NCBI GenBank assembly: GCA_937982425.1 | Contig: CALJLT010000012.1 | Span: forward strand, 1 to 11,526 | Source of the DNA: an uncultured archaeon | GTDB lineage: Archaea > Nanobdellota > Nanobdellia > Pacearchaeales > GW2011-AR1 | Direction: 5' to 3' | Length of the DNA: 11,526 nucleotides | In this document: positions 1 through 7,128 of the stretch, piece after piece | How positions within the stretch are numbered: the stretch's first letter is position 1 | Layout of the letters: each line of letters starts with the position of its first letter | Translations under genes and position numbers: made by a program | Notes under the pieces: generated by a model | The model's input: only the letters and a program-made list of their open reading frames with translations | The model's database searches: none | Told to the model about the DNA's origin: nothing

Positions 1-46
1 ACCACCGAGATCTACACTCTTTCCCTACACGACGCTCTTCCGATCT
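1..46 (+). other. Illumina adapter contamination at contig end
   Basis: These bases match from memory the last 46 of the 58 bases of the Illumina TruSeq universal (P5 plus read-1 primer) adapter, including the GATCTACAC block and the terminal GCTCTTCCGATCT. Composition changes abruptly at 47 from balanced GC to the A-rich DNA of the rest of the window. This is untrimmed library sequence, not genome, so nothing should be annotated in it and the true contig starts at 47. Confidence 0.97.
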
Positions 47-88
47 TATGATGAATTAAAAGGAGAAATTAAAAAAAGATTAAAATGA
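47..88 (+). CDS. C-terminal end of an upstream gene, cut by the contig end
   Basis: In the frame starting at 47 there are 13 sense codons (YDELKGEIKKRLK) and then TGA at 86-88. The stop overlaps the next start as ATGA, exactly as at the two following gene junctions, which is the main reason to believe it is a real gene end. The charged helical tail is too short to identify. Because the operon later encodes a lone 2-oxoacid:ferredoxin oxidoreductase beta subunit, the matching alpha subunit is a reasonable guess, but this is inference only. Confidence 0.5.
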   Translation, partial: YDELKGEIKKRLK

Positions 89-618
89 AAATTTATTTAG
101 TTAGACACGCACAAAAAGAAGGAGAGGGAGAAAATCCAAATTTAACTAGAAAAGGAATTAAGCAGGCAAAATTTTTATCAAGAAGGTTAAAAAAAATTAA
201 ATTTGAAGATTTTTATTCAAGTAATACAAATAGAACAATTCAAACGTCAGAAGTAGTTTCTAAGAAAATAAAAATGAAATTTAAAATAGAGCCCTCTCTT
301 AATGAATATTTAAGTAGGGATATAAAAGAAAATAAATCAAAATGGAAAAAAGAAGAATTAAAAAGATACAATATGATGATCAATTTTCTAAATAATAAAA
401 CTAAAAATCCTTCTTCAGAAATAAATATTTTAATAATTGCTCATGGAATAGCGAACAGACTCATTCTTTCACATTTTTTAAAAATTCCAATAGAAAAGAC
501 AATTCCTTTCAGACAAGACGAAACAAATATAAATATTTTAGAATACGCACCAGATTATAAAAATTGGAGATTGACGAAATTAAATGACAATTCACATTTA
601 CCGGAGAATTTAAAATGA
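85..618 (+). CDS. histidine phosphatase family protein (phosphoglycerate mutase/SixA-like)
   Basis: A member of the histidine phosphatase superfamily, 177 residues, a usual length for the small single-domain forms. Visible motifs: the N-terminal RHA signature with Arg7 and the nucleophile His8, the LTRKG segment at 20-24, the S-x-x-x-R-x-x-Q-T helix at 46-54 with Arg50, a likely acid Glu74, and the second catalytic His120 in IIAHG. The set of two His, two Arg and one Glu is complete, so it should be active. The substrate cannot be read from the sequence; phosphohistidine, phosphosugars and nucleotides are all known in the family. No signal peptide is present, so it is cytoplasmic. The start ATG overlaps the upstream stop by four bases, and its own TGA overlaps the next ATG in the same way, indicating translational coupling. 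Confidence 0.88.
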   Translation: MKIYLVRHAQKEGEGENPNLTRKGIKQAKFLSRRLKKIKFEDFYSSNTNRTIQTSEVVSKKIKMKFKIEPSLNEYLSRDIKENKSKWKKEELKRYNMMINFLNNKTKNPSSEINILIIAHGIANRLILSHFLKIPIEKTIPFRQDETNINILEYAPDYKNWRLTKLNDNSHLPENLK

Positions 619-1163
619 AAAAAGTTTATATAATTCATGGTTGGGGATTGGATTCAAATATGCCTTGGATAAAGTGGCTAGAAAAAGAATTATCTCAAAG
701 AGGTATTCAAGTTCAATCTTTTGATATGCCAAATACAGATGAACCAAAAATAGAAGAATGGGTAGGATATTTAAGAGAAAATGTTTCTAAAGTTGACGAA
801 CATACGTACTTCGTTGGGCATAGTATAGGTTGTCAAACAATAATGAGATTTTTAGAAAAAGAACCTAAGCATCTTAAAGTAGGGGGATGTATTTTTGTTG
901 CCCCTTGGATAAATTTAATTGGGCTAGGAAATGAAGAATTAAAAATAGCTCACCCGTGGCTAAATAAGAAAATTAATTTTGAAAGGATTTTAGATCACAC
1001 AGGAAATATAATTTGCATTTTTTCATCAAATGATCATTTTATTTCAGAAAAAGAATGGAAGAAATTTGAAGAAGGATTGAATGCAAGAATAATCATAAAA
1101 AAAGGTAAAGGTCATTTTGAAGAAGAAAAAAGATTGGAGGAAATTTTACCCCATTTAAAATGA
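615..1163 (+). CDS. RBBP9/YdeN family serine hydrolase
   Basis: A small alpha/beta-hydrolase of 182 residues, close to the usual size of the RBBP9/YdeN family. It begins with the strand-loop VYIIHGWG (His8, Gly9, oxyanion region). The nucleophile elbow is G-H-S-I-G with Ser70, the acid is probably Asp140 in FSSNDHF, and the base is His167 in GKGHFEEE, so a full Ser-Asp-His triad is present. No signal peptide or membrane segment is seen. Archaeal members are commonly annotated as alpha/beta hydrolases with unknown ester or peptide substrates. It overlaps its neighbours by ATGA on both sides and lies between a phosphatase and a ferredoxin oxidoreductase subunit; nothing in the sequence ties it mechanistically to either. 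Confidence 0.88.
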   Translation: MKKVYIIHGWGLDSNMPWIKWLEKELSQRGIQVQSFDMPNTDEPKIEEWVGYLRENVSKVDEHTYFVGHSIGCQTIMRFLEKEPKHLKVGGCIFVAPWINLIGLGNEELKIAHPWLNKKINFERILDHTGNIICIFSSNDHFISEKEWKKFEEGLNARIIIKKGKGHFEEEKRLEEILPHLK

Positions 1164-1984
1164 ACATATCAACAAAAACTGCAATTACTTGGTGCCCAGG
1201 ATGTTTTAATTTTCACATTTTAGGAGGATTCAAAAAATTTTTAGAGTCTGAAATAAAAAAAGGAAGAAAGAAAGAAGATTTTGCAATAGTTACTGGAATA
1301 GGGTGTAGCGGAAAAATTTTTGATTATGTAAATCTTAATGGACTAAATACGCTTCATGGAAGAGAAATCCCTTCGGCACTGGGAGTAAAAATTGGAAATC
1401 CTAATCTAGAAGTTTATTCTTTTGGAGGAGATGGAGGAACTTATTCTGAAGGAATTTCTCATTTAATTCATGCCGCAAGAGAAAATTATGATCTAACTTT
1501 TTTAGTCCATAACAATCAAGTTTTTGCTTTAACTGTGGGGCAACCAACCGCGGTAACTGAAAAAAGTTTTAGAGATAGAACAACTCCTTTTGGAGTTAAA
1601 GATTTCCCTCTTAATCCTATTAAATTAATGCTTTCTTCAAATGCAAGTTTTGTGGCAAGAGTTTTTGCAGATAAAAAACAGATCGAATGGATTTTAGCAG
1701 AAGCAAAAAAACATAAAGGGTTCAAATTCATAGAAATAATTCAACCCTGTATAATTTTTCATCCAGATAAAGGATACAAAGAAAAAACTTATTTTCTAAA
1801 TAATAAAAATCACGATTCCTCTAATTTTGAAAAAGCTATGAAAAAAGCTGAAGAGTTTGATTATAACTCTTTAACTAAGATCCCTTTAGGAATTTTTTAT
1901 AAAAAATCAAGGCAAACTTTTGTAGAAAAACACGATCGACTCAAAGATCTAATAAAGAAAAATAAATCTTGGAGAGAAATTTAA
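1160..1984 (+). CDS. 2-oxoacid:ferredoxin oxidoreductase, beta subunit
   Basis: The thiamine-diphosphate-binding beta subunit of a CoA-dependent 2-oxoacid:ferredoxin oxidoreductase (pyruvate, 2-oxoglutarate or broad-specificity type), which oxidatively decarboxylates a 2-oxoacid to acyl-CoA and reduces ferredoxin. Length (274 residues) is normal for two-subunit KorB/PorB proteins. The N-terminal TWCPGC gives Cys12 and Cys15; with Cys49 (GIGC) and Cys197 (QPC) these are the expected four ligands of a [4Fe-4S] cluster. The thiamine motif runs from GGDG (89-92) to the Asn pair at 118-119, and the conserved LHGRE...ALG...G segment is at 65-80. The partner alpha subunit is not in the window; the severed gene at the left edge could be it. 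The stop codon overlaps the convergent export gene's stop. Confidence 0.93.
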   Translation: MNISTKTAITWCPGCFNFHILGGFKKFLESEIKKGRKKEDFAIVTGIGCSGKIFDYVNLNGLNTLHGREIPSALGVKIGNPNLEVYSFGGDGGTYSEGISHLIHAARENYDLTFLVHNNQVFALTVGQPTAVTEKSFRDRTTPFGVKDFPLNPIKLMLSSNASFVARVFADKKQIEWILAEAKKHKGFKFIEIIQPCIIFHPDKGYKEKTYFLNNKNHDSSNFEKAMKKAEEFDYNSLTKIPLGIFYKKSRQTFVEKHDRLKDLIKKNKSWREI

Positions 1985-2474
1985 AAAAAAGATTTTCCCA
2001 GAAGAGTAAGAAAAGTTATTAAAATAGCTTCTCCGAGAACTCCAAAAAAAGCTGCCAAATAAAATTTCTTTTTTTCAAAACCTAAAATATATCCTCCTAA
2101 ACTACCAATGTAAACTCCTGTTCCGGGAATCGGAATAAATATATAAATTGCCAATCCAAAAGTTCCATATTTATTAATGTAAGGATGAATTTTTTTATGA
2201 GTTCTTTCTAAAAGTTTAAAATAATGTCTTGAAATTTTTGATTTTTTAAGGGATTATCTAAAAGATGAAGTAAATTAAACAAAATAACCGCTAAGAGAAA
2301 ACCCATAATAACTGTTAGGATAAACACCAAAAAAGGAGGAAGTCCAAATCCACTTATAGAAATTCCAAGAGGTAAATTCAATTCATTATTCAAAATTCCC
2401 AAAGGTATTCCAAATCTCATCTCAATTAAAGGCAACATCATTACAAATGCCAATAAGAATATTTTTTCAATCAT
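1981..2474 (-). CDS. small multidrug export family membrane protein, frame broken by one base
   Basis: From ATG at 2474 the frame gives 88 residues and stops at 2208. The preceding frame (-1) carries on without a stop to TAA at 1981-1983 and encodes the rest of the same protein: LLERTHKK, NKYGTFGLAIY, the signature FIPIPGTGVYIGS and a last hydrophobic helix. Joined at the six-A run (minus-strand 2247-2242) this makes about 164 residues, the normal length of the Sm_multidrug_ex (COG2426-like) family, with hydrophobic segments near 5-17, 44-68 and two in the C-terminal half. The N half carries the family's PLIEMRFGIPLGI motif. The break lies in an A run, so a one-base assembly deletion is the simplest cause; -1 ribosomal slippage or a true mutation are alternatives. 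It is the last gene of the unit starting at 3589. Transport function is by family name only. Confidence 0.85.
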
Positions 2475-2496
2475 AAATTGGATAATAAACTCAAAC

Positions 2497-3018
2497 TTAA
2501 GAACTTTTTGATAATTCCCAAACTTCTAATTTTTCAAAAAATAATTTTTTTTCTTTTATTTTAATTTTTCTCAATCCTTTCCAATTTATACCTTTTGTTA
2601 TAGATGAAATTAAAACATAAATCTTTCCATTTGGAAGAAGATAATTTTGAGATTTAGATAAAAATTCATTTAAAATTTCCGAACCCTGAATCCCCCCAGA
2701 AGTAATTAAACTTGATTCGGAATCTTCATTACAATCTTTTGGAAGATAGGGAGGATTAAAGAGAATAACATCATATTTCATTTTGACTTCAGAAAAAAGA
2801 TTGGAAACCCAAACATTCAATTTTTTTTTCTTACAGAAATCAACTGCTTCAGGATTTATATCAACTCCTTCTAAATTTGCAAAACCTAATATTCTTAATC
2901 CATTTAAAATAAATCCAGAACCAACTCCAATTTCCAAAATTTTCAGGTTTTTATCTTTTAATTTTTCTTTCAAAGCTTCTAACATTAAATAAGAATCTTC
3001 TTCTGGTTCGTAAATCAT
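2497..3018 (-). CDS. HemK2/Mtq2-type N5-glutamine protein methyltransferase (PrmC-like)
   Basis: A class I SAM-dependent methyltransferase of the archaeal/eukaryotic HemK2 (N6AMT1, Mtq2) group, which methylates the GGQ glutamine of class 1 release factor, usually with Trm112 as partner. Seen (numbered from the TTG at 3027): the N-terminal YEPEEDS signature, SAM motif I LEIGVGSG at 31-38, the acidic GVDINPEA at 54-61, and the catalytic NPPYLP at 91-96 of the N-methyltransferase class. I chose ATG at 3018, three codons inside the TTG that would extend the frame to 3027, because related proteins start just before the Y-E-P motif and this gives TAA-A-ATG spacing to the gene before it. The protein is then 173 residues, slightly short of the family, with the last strand present. 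No Trm112 gene is visible here. Confidence 0.88.
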   Translation of the reverse strand: MIYEPEEDSYLMLEALKEKLKDKNLKILEIGVGSGFILNGLRILGFANLEGVDINPEAVDFCKKKKLNVWVSNLFSEVKMKYDVILFNPPYLPKDCNEDSESSLITSGGIQGSEILNEFLSKSQNYLLPNGKIYVLISSITKGINWKGLRKIKIKEKKLFFEKLEVWELSKSS

Positions 3019-3019
3019 T

Positions 3020-3589
3020 TTATCCAAATAAGCTATTAAAGAATTCTACAAGCGCGGATTTAAATAAAATCACGGAAGTTAATAATCCTAAAAGCACGAC
3101 TAGAATTATTACCAAAACTATGGTTAAAGCCTTTCCTTGAGAAGATTCTTTTGGATTTGAACCATAACTCGAAACATTTTGAATAACTTTTTTTTCATTA
3201 ATAGGAATATTTTCTTGTTTAGGAATTATTTTTTCCTTCTCCAATGGTTTTTCATAATTTTCTTTTTTAATTTCTTTAACTTGAGGCAAACTTTCTTCAA
3301 TTTCCTCTTTTTTTACAAGTTTACCTTTAGCTAAATTTCTTTCAAAATCTCCTTGAGAAAGAGTATCTAAATAGATTTGTGCAGCTTTTTCTATTTCCAT
3401 TTTATTATATCCTGCACGATAAAAACTCATCATAGCTTCTTTAAGATCTGATCCTCTATCTATTGCAGATTTCAGTCCTCCAACTATCTCACTATAAACT
3501 TCTAAATTTTCTTCAGAATCTATTTTTGGAACTGAAGTTATTTGAACTTTTTTGAGTTCTTCTCTATCCTCTTTTTTTATAAAAGCCAT
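3020..3589 (-). CDS. hypothetical tail-anchored membrane protein
   Basis: No family recognised. The 189 residues fall into three parts: a soluble N-terminal helical region (about 25-80) containing GLKSAIDRGSDLKEAM...AGYNKMEIEKAA, a pattern resembling short UBA-like helical bundles seen in many small archaeal proteins; a Lys/Glu/Pro-rich linker (about 85-150); and one strong transmembrane helix at about 154-176 followed by a short tail. No signal peptide, so the bulk is probably cytoplasmic and held on the membrane by the C-terminal helix. It is the first gene of a unit with the methyltransferase (one base between stop and next ATG) and the export protein. A TTTAAATT box is centred 25 nt upstream of the start. 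Function unknown. Confidence 0.75.
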   Translation of the reverse strand: MAFIKKEDREELKKVQITSVPKIDSEENLEVYSEIVGGLKSAIDRGSDLKEAMMSFYRAGYNKMEIEKAAQIYLDTLSQGDFERNLAKGKLVKKEEIEESLPQVKEIKKENYEKPLEKEKIIPKQENIPINEKKVIQNVSSYGSNPKESSQGKALTIVLVIILVVLLGLLTSVILFKSALVEFFNSLFG

Positions 3590-3610
3590 ATTTATTTGTG
3601 TGAATTGAAG

Positions 3611-3618
3611 TTTAAATT
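3611..3618 (-). promoter_or_regulatory. TATA box for the 3589 transcription unit
   Basis: TTTAAATT within AAATTTAAACTT on the minus strand, centred about 25 nt upstream of the ATG at 3589. This is the distance expected for an archaeal TATA box with transcription starting at or next to the start codon. It lies in the 34-bp gap after the RNase J stop, so the 3589 unit can start independently of RNase J. Confidence 0.55.
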
Positions 3619-3623
3619 TCTTG

Positions 3624-4967
3624 TTAAATTTTTAAAACTTGGCCATTTTTTACTAAATGGGAAGTTTTTCCTTCAATATATCCCCTTTCTTTAGCTAAAT
3701 TCATGACGTCTTTTTCTTGTTCCAAAGAACCATGAGCGGGAATTATGTGTTTAGGCTTTATTAAATTTAATAGTTTTTCTTTGTCTAACTTACCCCCGTG
3801 GCCGTGCACATGAACATCTGTTTGCAAATTTACTCCCATTTTCTTTAATTTTTCATCTAATTTTTTTCTTGCTTCAATATTAACTTCAGTAGGAATAACT
3901 GAAGAAGAAATTATTAAATTATCCCCATGTTTAAACCTAAAATGTGTTTTTCCTTTCGAAATTCTATCCAAAATAGAATCTTCTTCTCCCTGATGTCCAG
4001 TACAAACAACAACATATTTGTCTCTTTCTTGTTCTAGTTTTTTTAAAAAAGAATTAACTTGACGACTATATTTAATTATTTTTATTTTATCTTTAAACGG
4101 GCATTTTCCTATATCAATTGCACATCCAACATATTTAGCCATACTTCTTCCTAAAAAAACTATCTCTCTTTTTGTTCTTGAAGCAAGTTCAACTATACTC
4201 GTTAATCTCTCTATTTGAGAGGAAAAAGTAGTTAAAAATAAAGCACGATTTTTTAAATTAATTTTTGAAAAAGCATTTTCCAGCATTTTTTTTGCTTCTC
4301 TTTCTCCCCCTTGAGGCTCTTCTCTAGAAGCATAAAGCGCATTCATAATACAAACCTTAACCCCAATTTCTCCTATTTCTTTAAGTCTTGAATAATTTGG
4401 GGGGTTTTCTATTATTGGATTGTCATCAAATTTAAAGTCAAGAGTGTAAAAGAAGATTCCTTCTTTTGTATGAACAGCAATGAAACTGCAATCTAAAGTA
4501 GAGTGAGTAGTATGAATAAATTCAACTTTAAATTCGGGATTCTTTGATCCAGGAACTGAAACAACAGAATTGGGTTTGATAGTGTTTATTTTATTGTTCA
4601 CAACTACTCTAGCATCTTCAATTAAACTTTCAAGAACTTTTATAGTAAAAGGTGTTCCAAAAATTTCTGCATTCGGGTATCTTTCAATTAAATAAGGCAA
4701 CCCCCCTACGTGATCTAAATGAGCATGTGAGATAAAAATAGCTTTAACCTTCTTTCTCCATCCGAGTTCATCTAAAATACGTTCGTCAGGTATACCTCCA
4801 ACTCTTCTTAATCCTGCACGAGTATAATGTATTTCATTTTCTCCTTGTAATTCTATAACTCCCGGAAGATAAAAACCACAATCGATTAAAATAACATCTT
4901 CGCCAACTTTAATTGCAGTCATATTTTTTCCAACCTCTTCATACCCCCCAACACAACAAATTTCCAT
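3624..4967 (-). CDS. archaeal RNase J (beta-CASP metallo-beta-lactamase 5'-3' exoribonuclease)
   Basis: A 447-residue metallo-beta-lactamase/beta-CASP nuclease, the usual length for archaeal RNase J, which degrades RNA 5' to 3'. Metallo-beta-lactamase motifs: GGYEEVGKNM at 7-16, Asp29 in LIDCG, the zinc-binding HAHLDH at 81-86, His155 in TTHSTLD, and Asp177 in FYTLDFKF. The beta-CASP insert shows the TTFSSQIERL segment at 246-255, CTGHQGE at 322-328 (His325), and the C-terminal HVHGHGG at 386-392 and IPAHGSLEQ at 409-417. No N-terminal KH domains are present, which separates it from archaeal CPSF1-type (aCPSF) termination nucleases. It has its own TATA-like box about 28 nt upstream and is probably monocistronic. 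Four cysteines are scattered near the N terminus and insert, without a motif. Confidence 0.92.
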   Translation of the reverse strand: MEICCVGGYEEVGKNMTAIKVGEDVILIDCGFYLPGVIELQGENEIHYTRAGLRRVGGIPDERILDELGWRKKVKAIFISHAHLDHVGGLPYLIERYPNAEIFGTPFTIKVLESLIEDARVVVNNKINTIKPNSVVSVPGSKNPEFKVEFIHTTHSTLDCSFIAVHTKEGIFFYTLDFKFDDNPIIENPPNYSRLKEIGEIGVKVCIMNALYASREEPQGGEREAKKMLENAFSKINLKNRALFLTTFSSQIERLTSIVELASRTKREIVFLGRSMAKYVGCAIDIGKCPFKDKIKIIKYSRQVNSFLKKLEQERDKYVVVCTGHQGEEDSILDRISKGKTHFRFKHGDNLIISSSVIPTEVNIEARKKLDEKLKKMGVNLQTDVHVHGHGGKLDKEKLLNLIKPKHIIPAHGSLEQEKDVMNLAKERGYIEGKTSHLVKNGQVLKI

Positions 4968-4990
4968 ACTTAAATTAAAAATAAAAGATA

Positions 4991-4998
4991 GTTTAAAA
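4991..4998 (-). promoter_or_regulatory. TATA box for RNase J
   Basis: TTTTAAAC on the minus strand (reading CATTTTAAACTATC), centred about 28 nt upstream of the RNase J ATG. It sits in the 37-bp gap after the permease stop, so RNase J need not depend on read-through from the permease gene. Confidence 0.55.
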
Positions 4999-5004
4999 TG
5001 TTTT

Positions 5005-5892
5005 CTAACAGCAATCCACTAAAAAATTAAGCAAATAACCAATTATAGCTATAGATATTATGACTGTTAAAAATAGAATTCTTATTAATTTTTTATCTAA
5101 AATTATTCTCAGTTTTCTTCCCGTTGAAAAATTAATCGCAATAACAGCCATTAAAAAACTAAGGGCGGTTCCCAAAGGAACTCCTTTTTCAAATAATCCC
5201 ACTGCAATTGGAACAAGCGCATATCCATCTCCCTTAAATGGAATTCCAATTAATATCGCAATTAAAACTCCGAAATATCCCATAAAAGAAATTATATTTT
5301 CAACGCTAGATTCCGGCAATCTTGATTGAATTATCATATAAATACTAAAACCAATTGTAATAAATAAAAACATTTTTTTTAAAATCTTAGTGGTCTCTTT
5401 AAATCCAATTATTGCTCTTTCTTTAATAGAATAATTTTTCGAAAGCTCTAAATCCGTTTTTTTAAGTTTTTTACTTATATATTTATCATAACCTCTTTTA
5501 GAAAAAAATACTCCTGAAAATACTCCAATTAAAATTCCAGAAAAGACATATATTCCGGTAATCTTCCAGCCAAAGAAAAACAGCATAAGAATTACAACAT
5601 ACTCATTAATTATAGCAGACGAGATTAAAAAAGAAATGGCTATTCTAGAAGGGATACCCGATTCTAATAAATTAAAAAAGAATTTAATTGAATATTTAGA
5701 TGAAAAGGGAGATATTGCCCCGTAAACTGAAGCCCGGATTTGACCTTCAAAACCCTTACTTTGAAAAAGCTTTTCCTTAATTTTTTGTTGAGAGACATAT
5801 GTTTTAAAAAAATTTATTATAAAACCAGTCAACGAAAGAATTACAAATATCTTTAAAAGCTGAAATAAAATCAGTTTCATCTCTTCTAACAT
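5005..5892 (-). CDS. predicted permease, ArsP/DUF318-like, without the family cysteines
   Basis: A 295-residue polytopic membrane protein with about eight hydrophobic helices in two repeats. Each repeat has the shape of the ArsP_1/DUF318 permease family: G-x-x-SPFSS...FF..LLESGIP...ISFLISS.IINEYVV (about 59-100), and near the C terminus GIPFKGDGYALVPIAVGLFEKG..LGTALSFLMA..AIN. In well-known members the first repeat reads P-F-C-S-C-S, cysteines implicated in binding trivalent arsenicals; here the place reads SPFSSKYS (61-68) with no Cys, so an arsenic role should not be assumed. The protein ends in Cys-Cys. The loop around 130-160 is lysine rich and probably cytoplasmic. The gene is divergent from pop5 and shares its short promoter region. 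ATG at 5892 is preferred over the one at 5880 because the TATA spacing then fits. Confidence 0.75.
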   Translation of the reverse strand: MLEEMKLILFQLLKIFVILSLTGFIINFFKTYVSQQKIKEKLFQSKGFEGQIRASVYGAISPFSSKYSIKFFFNLLESGIPSRIAISFLISSAIINEYVVILMLFFFGWKITGIYVFSGILIGVFSGVFFSKRGYDKYISKKLKKTDLELSKNYSIKERAIIGFKETTKILKKMFLFITIGFSIYMIIQSRLPESSVENIISFMGYFGVLIAILIGIPFKGDGYALVPIAVGLFEKGVPLGTALSFLMAVIAINFSTGRKLRIILDKKLIRILFLTVIISIAIIGYLLNFLVDCC

Positions 5893-5903
5893 TTATCTAA
5901 TTA

Positions 5904-5926
5904 ATAAGTTAAAATTATAAACTTAT
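5904..5926. promoter_or_regulatory. shared divergent promoter with symmetric TATA element
   Basis: The 50-bp gap between the permease and pop5 start codons has one obvious element. The sequence TTATAAA (+ strand 5915-5921), read as TTTATAA on the minus strand, is centred about 25 nt from each start codon. It lies inside a perfect 7-bp inverted repeat, ATAAGTT (5904-5910) and AACTTAT (5920-5926). The arrangement fits two leaderless transcripts firing in opposite directions from one TATA core, so the two genes may compete for TBP/TFB. Confidence 0.5.
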
Positions 5927-5942
5927 CCCTCTTAAAAATTTT

Positions 5943-6218
5943 ATGAAATCCCTCATACCCTCTCATAAAGAAAACAAAAGATACCTATTAATTGAAGGAA
6001 AAAATTTAAAAAAAGAAATTCCTTTTATGATAAAAGAATTTGTTGGTATTTTAGGATTAAGTGAAGCAGACCCCCATTTTATAGATGAAAAAAATAATCT
6101 AGTTATATTAAGTATAAATAGAAAATCTCTCGAAAAAGTAAGAGCTGCTTTCGCTTTATCAAAAAACGAAATAAAAATAATAAAGGTTTCTGGAACCTTA
6201 AAATCCCTAAGAAAATGA
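5943..6218 (+). CDS. rnp2: RNase P protein component 2 (Pop5)
   Basis: Pop5, a protein subunit of archaeal RNase P, which removes the 5' leader of pre-tRNA; with Rpp30 it supports the catalytic domain of the RNase P RNA. The evidence is the family pattern: an opening RYLLIE strand (13-18), a helix with EIPFMIKEFVGILG (25-38), the strand around LVILSINRKSLEKVRAAFAL (53-72, the conserved N/D-R-x-x-x-x-x-V-R-x-A block), and the end KVSGTLKSLRK (81-91), matching the family's G-V-S-G-T-I-K-x-L-R. At 91 residues it is shorter than typical (about 100-130), lacking the usual C-terminal tail. The start agrees with a TATA core 25 nt upstream. Its TGA overlaps the htpX ATG. Confidence 0.82.
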   Translation: MKSLIPSHKENKRYLLIEGKNLKKEIPFMIKEFVGILGLSEADPHFIDEKNNLVILSINRKSLEKVRAAFALSKNEIKIIKVSGTLKSLRK

Positions 6219-7090
6219 AACACATAGATTTTAGAGATCAAATAAAAAGGAATAAGATAAAATCTTCATTTTTAGTTTTATCTATAGGAATTATTTTAAT
6301 TCTTATGGGGTATGTAATTTCCTTCGCTTTTTCAGGAGAGTATTTTTTTATCATAATGATTATTGCAATAATTTTTTCTCTGAGTTACACTTTAGTAAGT
6401 TATTATAAATCAGATAAGATAGCAATAAAATCAGTTGGGGCCAGAGAAGCAAAGAGAGCAGATTACCCTGATTATCATAGACTTGTAGAGGGATTAACTG
6501 TGGCTTCAGGTTTGCCAATGCCTAAATTATATATAATGGATTCTAATCAAATAAATGCTTTTGCAACAGGAAGAAATCCAAAAAATTCAGCGATATGTGT
6601 AACTACCGGAGCTCTTCAAAAATTAGATAGAAGAGAATTAGAAGGAGTTCTAGCTCATGAATTAGGGCATATAGGAAACTACGACATAAGATTCATAACT
6701 TTAGTTACGGTTATGGTGGGGATGATAGCCATAATTTCAGAAATATTTCTAAGAAGTTTATGGTTTAAAGGAAGAGATAATGATAAATCTGGAGCAATTT
6801 TTATTATTATAGGAATAATTCTTGCAATTTTAGCTCCGATAATTGTTTCTTTAGTTCAATTTTCCATATCTAGAAAAAGAGAGTATTCTGCTGATGCAAC
6901 TGCAGTGAAATTCACAAGAAATCCTCAGGGTTTAATAGGAGCATTAGAAAAAATAAAAAATGAACACGCCCCTAGAGAAAATAAAGTTTCAAAAGCAATA
7001 GCTCCTCTATTTTTTGCAAATCCTTTAAAAAATTTGGCATCGACGCATCCTCCTTTAGATAAAAGAATTGAAACTTTAAGAAAGATGTAG
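6215..7090 (+). CDS. htpX: HtpX-type zinc metalloprotease (M48)
   Basis: A membrane-bound M48 metalloprotease that degrades damaged or misassembled membrane proteins. 291 residues, normal for HtpX. Two N-terminal transmembrane helices (about 18-38 and 42-63) precede the conserved stretch LYIMDSNQINAFATGR (105-120). The zinc site is HELGH at 148-152, with catalytic Glu149 and the third ligand Glu223 in SRKREYSADATAVK. Two more hydrophobic segments (about 160-180 and 193-217) lie between these motifs, and the C terminus has the usual STHPPLDKRIETL. All catalytic elements are intact. It overlaps pop5 by ATGA, so the two are translationally coupled; the functional reason is not obvious. Confidence 0.94.
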   Translation: MKHIDFRDQIKRNKIKSSFLVLSIGIILILMGYVISFAFSGEYFFIIMIIAIIFSLSYTLVSYYKSDKIAIKSVGAREAKRADYPDYHRLVEGLTVASGLPMPKLYIMDSNQINAFATGRNPKNSAICVTTGALQKLDRRELEGVLAHELGHIGNYDIRFITLVTVMVGMIAIISEIFLRSLWFKGRDNDKSGAIFIIIGIILAILAPIIVSLVQFSISRKREYSADATAVKFTRNPQGLIGALEKIKNEHAPRENKVSKAIAPLFFANPLKNLASTHPPLDKRIETLRKM

Positions 7091-7098
7091 TTCATTAC

Positions 7099-7107
7099 TT
7101 TTAAAAA
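7099..7107 (+). promoter_or_regulatory. TATA box for the 7129 gene
   Basis: TTTTAAAAA, centred about 26 nt upstream of the ATG at 7129, in the 38-bp gap after htpX. The position is the one expected for a leaderless archaeal transcript and it supports both the start codon and independent transcription from pop5-htpX. Confidence 0.55.
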
Positions 7108-7128
7108 CTCTAATTATTTTTATAATTA

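Noticed and set aside
3019..3027. TTG start for the methyltransferase at 3027
   Set aside because: It would overlap the upstream gene by 8 bp. The ATG at 3018 is three codons inside, follows the upstream stop after one base and sits just before the conserved Y-E-P motif.
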